NCBI RefSeq assembly: GCF_001792815.1
Contig: NZ_CP017674.1
Span: forward strand, 372,001 to 436,000
DNA length: 64,000 nucleotides
Direction: 5' to 3'
DNA from: Microbacterium sp. BH-3-3-3
Lineage (GTDB): Bacteria > Actinomycetota > Actinomycetes > Actinomycetales > Microbacteriaceae
Below the pieces are notes generated by a model. That model saw only the letters and a list, made by a program, of their open reading frames with translations. It did no database searches and was not told the origin of the DNA. The translations under genes were made by a program, and so were the position numbers. Below are positions 17,129 to 28,438 of the stretch, one piece after another (position 1 is the first letter of the stretch; each line of letters begins with the position of its first letter).

Positions 17129-17931
17129 CGCCGCCCGCGCCCCAGTTCCCACAGCGCGACGGCGCTCGCCGCGGCGACGTTGAGGGAGTCCACTCCCCCG
17201 GCCATCGGGATCGTCACGACCGTGTCGGCCGCGGCGAGCGCGGTACGACTCAGACCGTCGCCCTCGGCGCCGAGCAGCAGCGCGACGCGTTCGTGTCCCG
17301 CGGCCGAGAAGGTGTCGAGGCTGACGGCGTCGTCCGACAGCGCGAGGGCGGCGAGGTGGAGCCCCGCGTCGTGCAGCAGCGGTGTCGCCTCCGACCACTC
17401 GGGCAGGCGGGTCCACGGCACCTGGAACACCGTGCCCATGCTCACGCGCACGCTGCGTCGGTACAGCGGGTCGGCGCACCGCGGAGTCACCAGCACGGCA
17501 TCCGCGCCCAGGGCCGCCGCCGAGCGGAACGCGGCACCGATGTTGGTGTGGTCGACGATGTCCTCGAGCACGACGACGAGCCGCGCATCCCGGACGACGT
17601 CGGCGACCGATGCCGGCATCGGGCGGTGCATGGATGCCAGCAACCCCCGGTGCACGGCGTACCCCGTGATCTGCTCGGCGGTCTCGGCCGTGACGACGTA
17701 CACCTCGGCATCCTCACCGACGAGGGCGAGGGCGTCGGCGAGGAACTTCTGCTGTACCAGGACCGAGCGGGGGCGGTGCCCGGCGCGGAGGGCGCGGTCG
17801 AGCACCTTCGACGACTCGGCGATGTAGAGCCCTCCCGCGGGCTCCGACACCCGGCGCAGCGACACGTCGGTGAGATCGCGGTAGTCGGCGAGTCGGGGGT
17901 CGTCGGCGGAGTCGAGCGGGATGACGGGCAT
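17125..17931 (-). CDS. SPOUT-family (TrmH/SpoU) rRNA/tRNA 2'-O-methyltransferase
   Basis: 268-residue knotted methyltransferase. An N-terminal substrate-binding domain (about 1-100, GGLYIAESSKVLDRAL) precedes the SPOUT domain with motif 1 DHTNIGAAFRSAAALG (about 130), motif 2 LLLGAEGDGLS (about 213) and motif 3 IPMAGGVDSLNVAAA (about 243), which make the SAM-binding knot. Target RNA unknown. The ATG has CACGAT (17943-17938) ending six bases upstream. The 3' end overlaps the convergent ABM gene by four bases in the self-complementary CTAG. Confidence 0.92.
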   Translation of the reverse strand: MPVIPLDSADDPRLADYRDLTDVSLRRVSEPAGGLYIAESSKVLDRALRAGHRPRSVLVQQKFLADALALVGEDAEVYVVTAETAEQITGYAVHRGLLASMHRPMPASVADVVRDARLVVVLEDIVDHTNIGAAFRSAAALGADAVLVTPRCADPLYRRSVRVSMGTVFQVPWTRLPEWSEATPLLHDAGLHLAALALSDDAVSLDTFSAAGHERVALLLGAEGDGLSRTALAAADTVVTIPMAGGVDSLNVAAASAVALWELGRGRR

Positions 17932-18148
17932 CGTCCCATCGTGCCAGCCGCGTGCCGCGAGCTGCGCCCACGCCCACGCCCGGTCCCACGTCAACGCCCA
18001 GGCCGCCCACGCCCAGGCCGCATCCGCCCCCACGTCCACGCCCAGGCCCACGCCGCGCCCACGCTCCGCACCCACGCTTGCGCCCAAGCCCACGCTCCGC
18101 ACCCGCGCTTACGCCCAGGCCGCGCCCCGTGCGCCCCCGGAGCACGTC

Positions 18149-18204
18149 GAGTGTCCGGAACACGCCGCGTCCGGGCCCGCTGGCACGGCGCGTCTTGGAC
18201 ACTC
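18149..18204. repeat. Nested palindromic element, copy 1
   Basis: GAGTGTCCGGAACACGCCG on the left and a matching CGCGTCTTGGACACTC on the right flank a GC-rich loop. Each arm is itself near-palindromic (GTGTCC/GGACAC type). It shares GGAGCACGTC before it and GGGCCCGCTGGCACGGCG-like loop sequence with copy 2. Confidence 0.85.
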
Positions 18205-18400
18205 AGCAGCTTCGGCCCCGCGCGTCACTCCCGCAGTTCGCACCGGCGTTCGCGCCCGGGTCCACGCCTGCGCCTGCGCCCACGCCCATGCTCAGGCCCG
18301 GGCCCGGGCCCGGGACTAGGCCGCGCCCATGCCCGGGACTAGGCCGCGCCCATGCCCGGGCTCGCGCCTCGCCGGCGCCCCGTGAGGGCCGGAGCACGTC

Positions 18401-18456
18401 GAGTGTCCAACACACGCCGCGTCCCTGCCCGCTGGCACGGCGCGTCTTGGACACTC
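18401..18456. repeat. Nested palindromic element, copy 2
   Basis: GAGTGTCCAACACACGCCG and CGCGTCTTGGACACTC arms; same loop (CCCGCTGGCACGG) as copy 1, 252 bp away. The shared block of roughly 70 bp indicates a recent duplication. Confidence 0.85.
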
Positions 18457-18480
18457 AACGGCTTCAGCGTGAGCGTGAGG

Positions 18481-18546
18481 GCCGGGACCGAGCCGGTCAC
18501 GAGCCGGGGCCGGGCCGGGACCGAGCCGGTCACGAGCCGGGGCCGG
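18481..18546 (+). repeat. 33-bp tandem duplication
   Basis: A unit beginning GCCGGGACCGAGCCGGTCAC occurs at 18481 and 18514 with near identity; further degraded GAGCCGGG-type units continue to about 18600. Confidence 0.8.
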
Positions 18547-18638
18547 GCCGGGCGCGAGCCGGGACGAGGCGCGAGGCGCGAGCCGGGGCCGGGCGGCGGG
18601 CGGCGCGAACCGGGACCAGCACCAGGCGCCGCGCGCTG

Positions 18639-19841
18639 TCACGCCACGTGCAGCACCCGCCCGCCGCCGACGACGAGCATCCGCTCGGGCAGGCGCACCA
18701 GCGCATCGAGGGGGTTCTCGGCATCGAGCAGCACGATGTCGGCGCGGGCACCCTCGATGAGATCGTGGGTCTCCCGGCCGACCGACCAGGCCGCGTCGGT
18801 CGTGGCGAGCTGCACGACGCGCAGCAGATCGTCGTCGCGCACGAGGCCCGACGCGCGGGCGTACTGCCAGGCGATCCCGAGGGTGTCGCCGGTGCCGTAG
18901 GGGCTCCACAGATCACGGATGCCGTCGGTGCCGAACGCGAAGCGCACCCCGGCCTCGTCGAGCTCGGCGAGCGGCAGCTGCGGCAGGCGGAGCGGGGCGA
19001 CCGTGGTCATGGTGACACCGACCTCGGCCATCGCGGCGAGCAGGTCGCGGCGGCGCGCGGGCTCGATCTGCGCGACGGCGAACCCGTGGGCGATGTTCAC
19101 CCGCCCCTGCAGCCCGAGCCGGGCGGCACGGTCGACGAGCAGTTCGATCTGGAAGGCGCCGAGGTCGGCGGGGTCGTGCAGGTGGATGTCGATGCCGACG
19201 CCGGTGTCGGCGGCGAGCGCGGTGATCGCGTCGATCTGCCCGACGGGGTCGCGGTCGATGGTCGCCGGGTCGAGTCCGCCGATCCCCTCCACGCCGGGTC
19301 GGGCGGCGGCCTCGCGCAGCAGGTCGAGGACCCCGGGGCGGCGCAGGACCCCGTCTTGGGGGAAGGCGACGATCCGCACGTCGAGCGCGCCTTCGTACGC
19401 CGCGGCCGCTTCTTCCACGGCCTCGATTCCGCGCAGGCCGACTCCGCCGTCGACGTCGACGTGGGTGCGGATCGCGGTGGTGCCGTGGCGCACGAATTCG
19501 CGCAGCACGTGGGCGGAGCGCTCGAGCGACGGGATGCCGAGGCGGTCGCGCTCGGAGCGTTCGTGGCGGATGCGCCCCTCGGTGGACGCCTCGCCGCCGT
19601 AGGACTGCCAGGGAAGCCCCCACCACGACTTGTCGACGTGCGCGTGCGCGTTCACGATGCCGGGGAGGGCGAGGAGACCGCGTCCGTCGAACTCCCGCAC
19701 GCCGATGGGGGCCGTGCCCGCCGGAGTGATGCCGGTGATCTTCCCGTCGGCCATCGCGATGTCGACGAGGTCACCGCCCCAGGGCCGGACGCGCCGGAGC
19801 GAGGTGATGTCGAGCATGGCCGGAGGGGGAAGGGGGGTCAT
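18639..19841 (-). CDS. Amidohydrolase, cytosine deaminase-like
   Basis: 400-residue TIM-barrel metal-dependent hydrolase of the cytosine deaminase/ammelide hydrolase branch. Metal-site motifs: IVNAHAHVDKS (HxH, about 65), THVDVDG (about 125), the metal His in GVGIDIHLHD (about 210), NIAHGFAV (about 243) and FGTDGIRDLW (Asp, about 300). Beta-sandwich ends are visible at both termini (ADIVLLDAENPLDALV). Substrate is probably a cyclic amide or aminopyrimidine. ATG at 19841 has GATACT (19853-19848) ending six bases upstream. A Met nine residues in is an alternative. Confidence 0.88.
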   Translation of the reverse strand: MTPLPPPAMLDITSLRRVRPWGGDLVDIAMADGKITGITPAGTAPIGVREFDGRGLLALPGIVNAHAHVDKSWWGLPWQSYGGEASTEGRIRHERSERDRLGIPSLERSAHVLREFVRHGTTAIRTHVDVDGGVGLRGIEAVEEAAAAYEGALDVRIVAFPQDGVLRRPGVLDLLREAAARPGVEGIGGLDPATIDRDPVGQIDAITALAADTGVGIDIHLHDPADLGAFQIELLVDRAARLGLQGRVNIAHGFAVAQIEPARRRDLLAAMAEVGVTMTTVAPLRLPQLPLAELDEAGVRFAFGTDGIRDLWSPYGTGDTLGIAWQYARASGLVRDDDLLRVVQLATTDAAWSVGRETHDLIEGARADIVLLDAENPLDALVRLPERMLVVGGGRVLHVA

Positions 19842-19937
19842 GGTCCCAGTATCCCCAGCGCCTCGGCCCCGTCGGCGGCGCCGCGCGCGGCGACCGCTCG
19901 CGCGCCCCGCTGGCCGGGGCTGTGCGACGATCACCGT

Positions 19938-20108
19938 ATGGATCTGCAGAGCTTTCTCGCCGACGTGTGGTCGTACGGTGTCCTCGGCCTCATCGGCCTG
20001 ATCGTTCTCGCCGTCGTGCTCGCCGTCATCTTCGGGCCGGCCCTGCTGCAAGCGCGCATCGCGCGCACGGAGCCGAAGAAGCCCTACCCCTGGCAGCGGC
20101 GCAAGTAG
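19938..20108 (+). CDS. Small single-pass membrane protein
   Basis: 56 residues: a short amphipathic lead (MDLQSFLADVW), one transmembrane helix (about 14-36, rich in Leu/Ile/Val) and a basic tail ending KKPYPWQRRK on the presumably cytosolic side. GACGAT ends six bases before the ATG, matching the leaderless starts elsewhere in the window. No family recognised. Confidence 0.7.
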   Translation: MDLQSFLADVWSYGVLGLIGLIVLAVVLAVIFGPALLQARIARTEPKKPYPWQRRK

Positions 20109-20194
20109 GGGCCTCCCGCGCCGGCCGCCTGCGCCGCCGCCCGCGCGCGTCCGATGTCGGTGCCCGTCCTAGACTCGGTATGACGGAGGTGCGC

Positions 20195-21043
20195 ATGACC
20201 GACACGACGGAGGATGCCGAGTTCCTGGCATCCATCGATCGAGCCGTCGAGGTGCTCGCGGGCCGCCGCATCGCGGTGTTGACCGGTGCCGGCGTGTCGA
20301 CGGACTCGGGGATTCCCGACTACCGCGGCAAGGGGGCTCCGACGCGGACGCCCATGACGGCGCAACAGTTCCTCTCGAACGCCGAGGCGCGACGCCGGTA
20401 CTGGGTGGGCAGTCACCTGGGCTGGAAGGTCTTCGCCGCGGCCGAACCCAATGACGGGCACCGCGCGCTCGCCGACCTCGAACGTGCGGGAGTGGCGAAC
20501 GGCGTCGTGACGCAGAACGTCGACGGGCTGCACGTGCGCGCGGGCAGTGGACGCGTCGTCGAACTGCACGGCACGATGCGCCGGGTCGGCTGCCTGCACT
20601 GCGGTCAGGTGTTCGACCGTCGCGACCTCGCCGAGCGCGTCGAAGCCGACAACCCGTGGATCAGCCTGCCCGAGAACGTCGAGCTCGGCCCCGACGGCGA
20701 CGTCACCCCCGCTTCGGCCGACGGGTTCGTGGTGCCGGTGTGCTCGGTGTGCGGTGGCACGCTCAAGCCCGACGTGGTGTTCTTCGGCGAGTACATCCCG
20801 GTCGAGAGGTTCCGCGAGGCGGAGCAGCTCGTGCACACCAGCGGGGCCCTGGTGATCGCCGGCTCGTCGCTGGTGGTCAACTCCGGCATCCGTCTGGTCG
20901 AGCGGGCGCGACGCAAGCGCCTGCCGGTCGTGATCGTCAACCGCGGCGAGACCCGTGCCGACCAGCGCGCCGCGGTGAAGATCGACGGGAGCACCACCCA
21001 CGTGCTGCGCGCACTCGCCGAGCGGCTGCCCGCGCTTCTCTAA
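20195..21043 (+). CDS. Sir2-family NAD-dependent protein deacylase
   Basis: 282-residue sirtuin that removes acyl groups from lysines using NAD+. Motifs: TGAGVSTDSGIPDYRG (NAD pocket, about 29-44), TQNVDGLH (about 108), catalytic His in ELHGTMRR (about 127) and a four-cysteine zinc site (CLHCGQ and CSVCGG). A 40-residue insertion separates the zinc cysteines. Start at 20195 is preferred over the ATG at 20180 because GGAGGT lies six bases upstream; TAGACT at 20170-20175 is a suitable -10 box. Confidence 0.92.
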   Translation: MTDTTEDAEFLASIDRAVEVLAGRRIAVLTGAGVSTDSGIPDYRGKGAPTRTPMTAQQFLSNAEARRRYWVGSHLGWKVFAAAEPNDGHRALADLERAGVANGVVTQNVDGLHVRAGSGRVVELHGTMRRVGCLHCGQVFDRRDLAERVEADNPWISLPENVELGPDGDVTPASADGFVVPVCSVCGGTLKPDVVFFGEYIPVERFREAEQLVHTSGALVIAGSSLVVNSGIRLVERARRKRLPVVIVNRGETRADQRAAVKIDGSTTHVLRALAERLPALL

Positions 21044-21313
21044 CACCTGTCGAGGCAACGACCCACGCACCGCGGTCGAGATCACCCGCGGCGGGCGCCG
21101 TGAGGAGCGATGCGCGGTCCGTCGCGCGGTGAAGTGTGGCGGGCGGAGGATCTGGGACGAGCGGAGGACCGCAATCCGCCCCGGCATCCTCCCCTCCCCC
21201 CACGTCCTCCGCTCCGCACCACCCCGCGCGACCCACCCGCGCCACCCGCGCGAGCCGCGCGAGCTGCGCAACCTGCCGCCCGGAGGGCCGGACCGGCGGA
21301 TGCCGCGCTCGGT

Positions 21314-21319
21314 TAGGCT
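21314..21319 (+). promoter_or_regulatory. -10 hexamer for a leaderless histidine-phosphatase mRNA
   Basis: TAGGCT ends six bases before the GTG at 21326. The preceding 280-bp gap after the sirtuin gene has no other feature I can support. Confidence 0.55.
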
Positions 21320-21325
21320 CGAACG

Positions 21326-21913
21326 GTGACGATCCTGACCCTCGTGCGACACGGTGAGACCGACTGGAACTCCGGGGGCCGCATCCAGGGCTCGACCGAC
21401 ATCGCCCTGAACGACACCGGTCGCGCCCAGGCGCGCGAGCTCGCCGAGCGTCTCGCCGCCGAGTACGCCGGGCGCGACGCGGTGGTGGTCTCGAGCGACC
21501 TGTCCCGCGCGGCCGAGACCGCCGACGTCATCGCCGCAGCACTCGGCACCACCGTGGCGCTGCGACTCCCCGGCCTGCAGGAGCGGTCGTACGGAGAGGC
21601 CGAGGGGATGGACGCCCCGTCGTTCGCCCGGGCCTATGGCGCGTGGCACGCGGCCGACGTCCCCGGCGCCGAGACCTGGCCGGTGGTGCGCGAGCGCGCG
21701 CTCGCCGCGCTCGCCGAGGCCCTGGCCGTCGCTCCCGAGGGCGCGGACGTCATCGCCGTCGCGCACGGCGCGCTCATCCGCGAAGTCATCCTCTACGCCA
21801 CCGACGGCGCGTTCCCCCGCGAGGGCGAGCGACTGCCGAACTGCTCGGCGACGACGTTCCGACTCGACGGCGACTCGTGGGAGATGCTGGCGTACGCCGG
21901 CGTCGCGAGCTGA
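21326..21913 (+). CDS. Histidine phosphatase (phosphoglycerate mutase-like)
   Basis: 195-residue branch-1 histidine phosphatase. The phosphoacceptor motif LVRHGETDWN (His8) is followed by SSDLSRAAETA (Arg of the phosphate pocket), the proton donor Glu in LQERSYGEAEG (about 88-98) and AVAHGALIR (second His, about 149). It has the short loop pattern of broad-specificity phosphatases rather than dPGM. GTG start set by the upstream -10 hexamer. Confidence 0.9.
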   Translation: MTILTLVRHGETDWNSGGRIQGSTDIALNDTGRAQARELAERLAAEYAGRDAVVVSSDLSRAAETADVIAAALGTTVALRLPGLQERSYGEAEGMDAPSFARAYGAWHAADVPGAETWPVVRERALAALAEALAVAPEGADVIAVAHGALIREVILYATDGAFPREGERLPNCSATTFRLDGDSWEMLAYAGVAS

Positions 21914-21952
21914 GACGCCCGGGCCGGGGTCGCTGAGACCGGACTCCCCGCC

Positions 21953-22765
21953 TCAGCGCCTCGCGCGCTGCACGAGCGATCGCGCGTGCCGCAGGATCGG
22001 CTCGTCGATCATGCGCCCCTCGAACCGGAACACCCCGCGCTCGCCCTCGGCGGCCGCGAGCACGGCGCGCGCCCACTCCACCTGCTCCGGGCGGGGGGCG
22101 TAGGCCTCGCGGATCGCCGCGACCTGCCCCGGATGGATGCACGCGGTGGCCGCGAACCCGGATGCCGCGGCATCCCGCGCCTCGACCGAGAGACCCTCGA
22201 GGTCGGCGATGTCGACGTGCACGGCGTCGATCGCCCGCTTGCCGAACGCTCCCGCGGCGAGAAGCACCCGGGCGCGCGCGAGACGGGCGACGTCGCGATA
22301 CCGGCCGCCGTCCCCGCGGCTGGAGGTACCGCCGAGGCTCGCGACGAGGTCTTCCGCGCCCCACATCAACGCCACCACCTGCGCGCATGCGGCGAGCTGT
22401 TCCGCCGCGACGACGCCGCGCGCCGTCTCGCAGAGGGCGATGACCTCGTACGACACCAGAGGATCGAGGGATGCCGGGTCCTCGGCCTTGGCGACCATCA
22501 CCGTGCGCACGCGGGTCTGCGCCAGCGCGGCGAGGTCGAGCACGAAGTCGGCGGTCACGGGAGCGTTCACCCGCACCACGACCCGGTCAGGATCGGGATC
22601 GGCGGCGATCAGTGCTTCGCGGGCGGCGGCCTTGGCATCCGGGGCCACGGCGTCTTCGAGGTCGAGGATCGCGGCATCCGCCCGTTCGAGGGCTTTTGCG
22701 AGCCGCTCGGGCCGGTCTCCGGGAACGAAGAGCAGCGCCGGGCCGAGCTCGAACGATCCGTTCAC
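21953..22765 (-). CDS. HpcH/HpaI-family lyase, CitE-like
   Basis: 270-residue TIM-barrel lyase of the citrate lyase beta-like group. Visible: FVPGDRPERLAKAL (about 13-26), DLEDAVAPDAKAAAR (metal-binding Glu/Asp, about 36-50), VRVNAP, and MWGAEDLVASLGG (about 134-146). The Mycobacterium tuberculosis homologue beside accA1-accD1-fadE19 (Rv2498c) acts on branched hydroxyacyl-CoA esters, which fits its place as the last gene of this leucine-type operon. GTG start; 43 bases after maoC, the loosest junction of the operon. Confidence 0.88.
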   Translation of the reverse strand: MNGSFELGPALLFVPGDRPERLAKALERADAAILDLEDAVAPDAKAAAREALIAADPDPDRVVVRVNAPVTADFVLDLAALAQTRVRTVMVAKAEDPASLDPLVSYEVIALCETARGVVAAEQLAACAQVVALMWGAEDLVASLGGTSSRGDGGRYRDVARLARARVLLAAGAFGKRAIDAVHVDIADLEGLSVEARDAAASGFAATACIHPGQVAAIREAYAPRPEQVEWARAVLAAAEGERGVFRFEGRMIDEPILRHARSLVQRARR

Positions 22766-22808
22766 GCGAGACGCCCCTGCGGGGGCACGCCGAGCAGCGC
22801 CGAGCCGC

Positions 22809-23276
22809 TCACGCCCGCCCCTCCTGCGCCCACACCAGCACGGTCCGCGTCGCCGTGACGACCACCTCGTCGTTCTGCGATCGACCGGTGTGCGCCATCA
22901 CCACGATCCCCTGACCGGGGCGTGAGCTCGAGGCGCGCACCGACACGACCTCGGTCTCGGCGCCGAGGGTGTCGCCGACGAACAGCGGGGCGGGAAAGCT
23001 CACGTCGGTCAGCCCCAGTTGGGCGACGAGAGTGCCCTGCGTCAACTGCGCGACCGACAGCCCCACGAGTGTCGACAGCGTCCACATCGAGTTCACGAGC
23101 GGCCGACCGAAGGGCTGGGTCGCCGCGTAGGCGGCATCCAGATGCAGGGCCTGCGTGTTCATCGTGAGGGTGGTGAACAGCACGTTGTCGGCGTCGGTGA
23201 CCGTGCGACCGGGGCGGTGCGCGTACCTCTCGCCGACGACGAACTCCTCCAGATACAGGCCGCGCTGCTCGATCAT
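22809..23276 (-). CDS. MaoC-family enoyl-CoA hydratase/dehydratase
   Basis: 155-residue hot-dog fold protein. The hydratase signature region TVTDADNVLFTTLT...PLVNSMWTLSTLVG contains the usual Asp/Asn and the long hot-dog helix. It should hydrate the 2-enoyl-CoA made by the upstream dehydrogenase, or its carboxylated product. ATG overlaps the dehydrogenase stop as ATGA. Matches Rv2499c in position. Confidence 0.9.
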   Translation of the reverse strand: MIEQRGLYLEEFVVGERYAHRPGRTVTDADNVLFTTLTMNTQALHLDAAYAATQPFGRPLVNSMWTLSTLVGLSVAQLTQGTLVAQLGLTDVSFPAPLFVGDTLGAETEVVSVRASSSRPGQGIVVMAHTGRSQNDEVVVTATRTVLVWAQEGRA

Positions 23277-24444
23277 GCCGCCACGGTACCGGTGAGTCCC
23301 AGCGCGCGCGAGATCACCATGAGCTGCACCTCGGTCGTGCCCTCGCCGATCTCGAGGATCTTCGAGTCGCGGTAGTGCCGCGCGACGGCGTACTCGTTGA
23401 TGAACCCGTTGCCGCCGAACACCTGCGTCGCATCGCGCGCGTTCGCCATCGCTGCATCGCTCGCGGTGATCTTGGCGACCGCGGCGTCGACCGAGAACGG
23501 CTTTCCGGCGTCGCACAGCCGCGCTGCGTGCACCCAGGCCAGCCGGGCGGTGTGCACGCGGGCGTGCATGCGCGCGAGCAGGAACTGCATGCTCTGACGC
23601 GTCGACAGCGTCTCACCGAACACGGTGCGGGTGCGGGCGTAGTCGACCGCCGCTTCGAGGCAGCCCTCGGCGGCTCCGGTCGCGAGGGCGGCGATCGCCA
23701 CGCGGCCCTCGTCGAGCGTGCGGAGGAAGTTCTTGAACCCCTGTCCGCGCTCGCCCAGCAGGTTGGCCGCGGGCACGCGCACGCCGTCGAAGTGCAGCGG
23801 GTGGGTGTCGGAGGCGTTCCAGCCGACCTTGTCGTAGGCCGGGCCCACGGTGAAGCCGGGGGTGCCGTTCGGCACGATGATCGTCGAGATCTCGGGGCGA
23901 TCGCCCGTGCGACCGGTCACCGCGGTGACGGTCACGAACCGGGTGATGTCGGTGCCCGAGTTGGTGATGAACTGCTTCGACCCGTCGATCACCCACTCGT
24001 CGCCCTCGAGCCGGGCGGTGGTGCGGGTGGCGCCGGCGTCGCTCCCCGCTTCGGCTTCGGTCAACCCGAAGCCGGCGAGCGCGCGACCGGCGACGAGGTC
24101 GGGGAGGTACTCGGCCTTCTGCGCCTCGGTGCCGTAGCGGTAGATCGGCATGGCGCCGAGCCCCACTCCCGCTTCGAGGGTGATCGCCATGGACTGGTCG
24201 ACGCGCGCGATCGCCTCGATCGCGACGCACAGGCTCGCGTAGTCGCCGCCCTGCCCGCCGACCTCCTCGGGGAACGGCAGTCCGAACAGGCCGAGCTCGC
24301 CCATTTGCGCGACCAGGTCGAGGGGCAGTTCGTGCGCACGGTCGGCCCCGTACGAGCGGGGCGCGATCACCTCGTCGGCGAACTCGCGCACCATGGCGCT
24401 GAGGTCGCGCTCGTCGTCGGTGAAGGCCTGCTGGCTGTCGATGC

Positions 24445-24448
<4 letters not shown>
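23273..24448 (-). CDS. Acyl-CoA dehydrogenase (isovaleryl-CoA type by context)
   Basis: 391-residue FAD flavoenzyme. The two PROSITE-type regions are visible: GFGLTEAEAGSDAGATRT (about 125-142) and QVFGGNGFINEYAVARHYRDSKI (about 340-362). C-terminal EGTTEVQLMVISRAL is standard. Neighbouring carboxylase and MaoC genes and identity of gene order with Rv2500c (fadE19) suggest it desaturates isovaleryl-CoA or another short branched acyl-CoA; the sequence alone does not prove chain length. GTG start overlaps the accA1 stop. Confidence 0.9.
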
Positions 24449-26711
<2,263 letters not shown>

Positions 26712-26715
<4 letters not shown>

Positions 26716-28319
26716 ATCCGGAAGAGGCCGAAGCCCCGGTCGGCCAGCGGCACCCGGCTGACGACGTCGAGCGCGAGCCCGAGCATCGTGCGGGTGTCGG
26801 CGGGGTCGATCACGCCGTCGTCCCAGAGGCGGGCGGTGGCGTAATACGGGCTGCCCTGTTCGTCGTAGCGCTCGCGGATCGGCTTCTGGAACGCCTGGTC
26901 GTCGGCATCCGTCCACTCCTCGCCGCGGGCGGCGCGCTGATCGCGCGTGACGGTCGAGAGCACGGATGCCGCTTGCGCGCCGCCCATGACCGAGATGCGG
27001 CTCGCGGGCCAGGTCCAGAGGAACCGCGGATCGTACGCGCGCCCGCACATCGCGTAGTTGCCCGCGCCGTACGAGCCGCCCACGAGCACGGTGAGCTTGG
27101 GCACCCGCGTAGTGGCGACGGCGGTGACCATCTTGGCGCCGTCTTTGGCGATGCCGCCGGCCTCGGCGTCGCGGCCCACCATGAACCCGGTGATGTTCTG
27201 CAGGAACAGCAGGGGGATGCCGCGCTGGTCGGCGAGCTCGATGAAGTGCGCGGCTTTCAGCGCGGATTCACTGAACAGCACCCCGTCGTTCGCGATGATG
27301 CCGACCGGGTGGCCGTGCAGGCGCGCGAAGGCGGTGATGACGGTCTCGCCGTAGAGCGCCTTGAACTCGTGCAGGGAGTCCGCGTCGACGAGGGTGTCGA
27401 TGATCGCGCGCATGTCGACGGGGTGCGACACGTCGACGGGGACGAGGTCGTACAGGTCTTCCGCCGGGCGTCGGGGTGCGACCGCGGGCAGCACCTCCCA
27501 CACCGGCGCGGGAGTCGGCGGCAGGGTGGCGATGATGTCGCGCACGATCTCGAGCGCGTGCGCGTCGTCGTCGGCGAGGTGGTCGACCACTCCGGAGCGG
27601 CGCGCGTGCAGCTCTCCCCCGCCGAGCTGCTCGGCGGTGACGTCTTCACCGATGGCGGCCTTCACCAGGGGCGGTCCGCCGAGGAACACCGTGCCCTGGT
27701 TGCGCACGATCACGCTCTCGTCGCTCATCGCGGGCACGTACGCGCCTCCCGCGGTGCACGAGCCCAGCACAGCGGCGATCTGCGGGATGCCGAGGGCCGA
27801 GAGCTGCGCCTGATTGCGGAAGATGCGACCGAAGTGTTCACGATCGGGGAAGACCTCGTCCTGCATCGGCAGGAACGCCCCGCCCGAGTCCACGAGGGCG
27901 ATGCAGGGCAGACGGTTGTCGCGCGCGATCTCCTGGGCGCGCAGGTGCTTCTTGACCGTGAGGGGGAAGTAGGCGCCGCCCTTCACGGTGGCGTCGTTGG
28001 CCAGCACCATCACGTGGCGCCCGTGCACGAGACCGATCCCCGCCACCATGCCCGCCCCGGGGGCGCCGCCGTCGTAGAGCCCGTGGGCGGCCAGAGGCGC
28101 GACCTCGAGGAAGGGGCTGCCCTCGTCGAGCAGGCGGTCGATGCGGTCCCGGGCGAGGAGCTTGCCCCGCGCGGTGTGGCGTTCGCGGGCGGCATCCGAT
28201 CCCCCGCGCGCGGCCCGGGCGAGGGTGTCGCGGAGCTCGGCGGCCAGGGAGCGCTGCGTGGGCGCGGCGTCGCTCGTCGCCTCGGGCGAGTGTGAATCGA
28301 TAACCGGTGCTGTGCTCAT
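26712..28319 (-). CDS. accD1: Acyl-CoA carboxylase beta subunit (carboxyltransferase)
   Basis: 535-residue carboxyltransferase with N- and C-lobes of crotonase fold. Landmarks: [16 protein letters not shown] and [12 protein letters not shown] in the N-lobe (CoA/oxyanion region), and [20 protein letters not shown] and [15 protein letters not shown] in the C-lobe, all typical of methylcrotonyl-CoA carboxylase beta (AccD1) rather than of propionyl-CoA forms. First gene of the operon. ATG at 28319 with GGAG seven bases upstream; an upstream ATG at 28355 lacks one. Divergent from the TetR gene across an operator. Confidence 0.92.
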
Positions 28320-28395
28320 GGCGGCTCCGTCTCGATGCCGCATCGTCGACGGCATCGTCGTTCCCGGCGGGGGGTCGTTCCCCGGGGAAGGGTTT

Positions 28396-28415
28396 CAGTT
28401 AATGTTGGCTAACTG
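28396..28415. promoter_or_regulatory. Probable TetR operator between accD1 and tetR
   Basis: CAGTTAATGTTGGCTAACTG has perfect 6-bp inverted ends (CAGTTA/TAACTG) and sits in the 119-bp divergent gap. It overlaps the proposed -35 of tetR, as expected for autorepression and repression of the catabolic operon. Confidence 0.65.
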
Positions 28416-28432
28416 AGATTTCAGGCTAGCCC
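28405..28432 (+). promoter_or_regulatory. tetR promoter (-35 TTGGCT, -10 TAGCCC)
   Basis: TTGGCT (28405-28410) and TAGCCC (28427-28432) are separated by 16 bp; the -10 ends six bases before the ATG at 28439, giving a leaderless start. Confidence 0.5.
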
Positions 28433-28438
28433 GATGGG

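Larger units (their letters stand above)
17932..18638. other. 707-bp intergenic repeat region without genes
   Basis: 17945-18130 is a polypyrimidine-biased run of CGCCCACGCC-like units. Two nested-palindrome elements (18149-18204, 18401-18456) follow, each preceded by the same GGAGCACGTC. 18309-18354 holds two copies of a 23-bp unit starting CCCGGGACTAGG, and 18481-18546 two copies of a 33-bp unit. Open frames across it are long only because of composition. Confidence 0.7.

Noticed and set aside
18149-18204. Simple rho-independent terminators for the nested palindromes
   Set aside because: No T tract follows, arms are palindromic in themselves, and two copies lie upstream of the nearest minus-strand gene rather than at a transcript end.
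17952-20108. 718-codon plus-strand frame across the repeat gap and the amidohydrolase
   Set aside because: Pro/Arg/Ala-rich composition, spans repeats and runs antisense to a clear amidohydrolase; only its last 56 codons, with their own start, look real.
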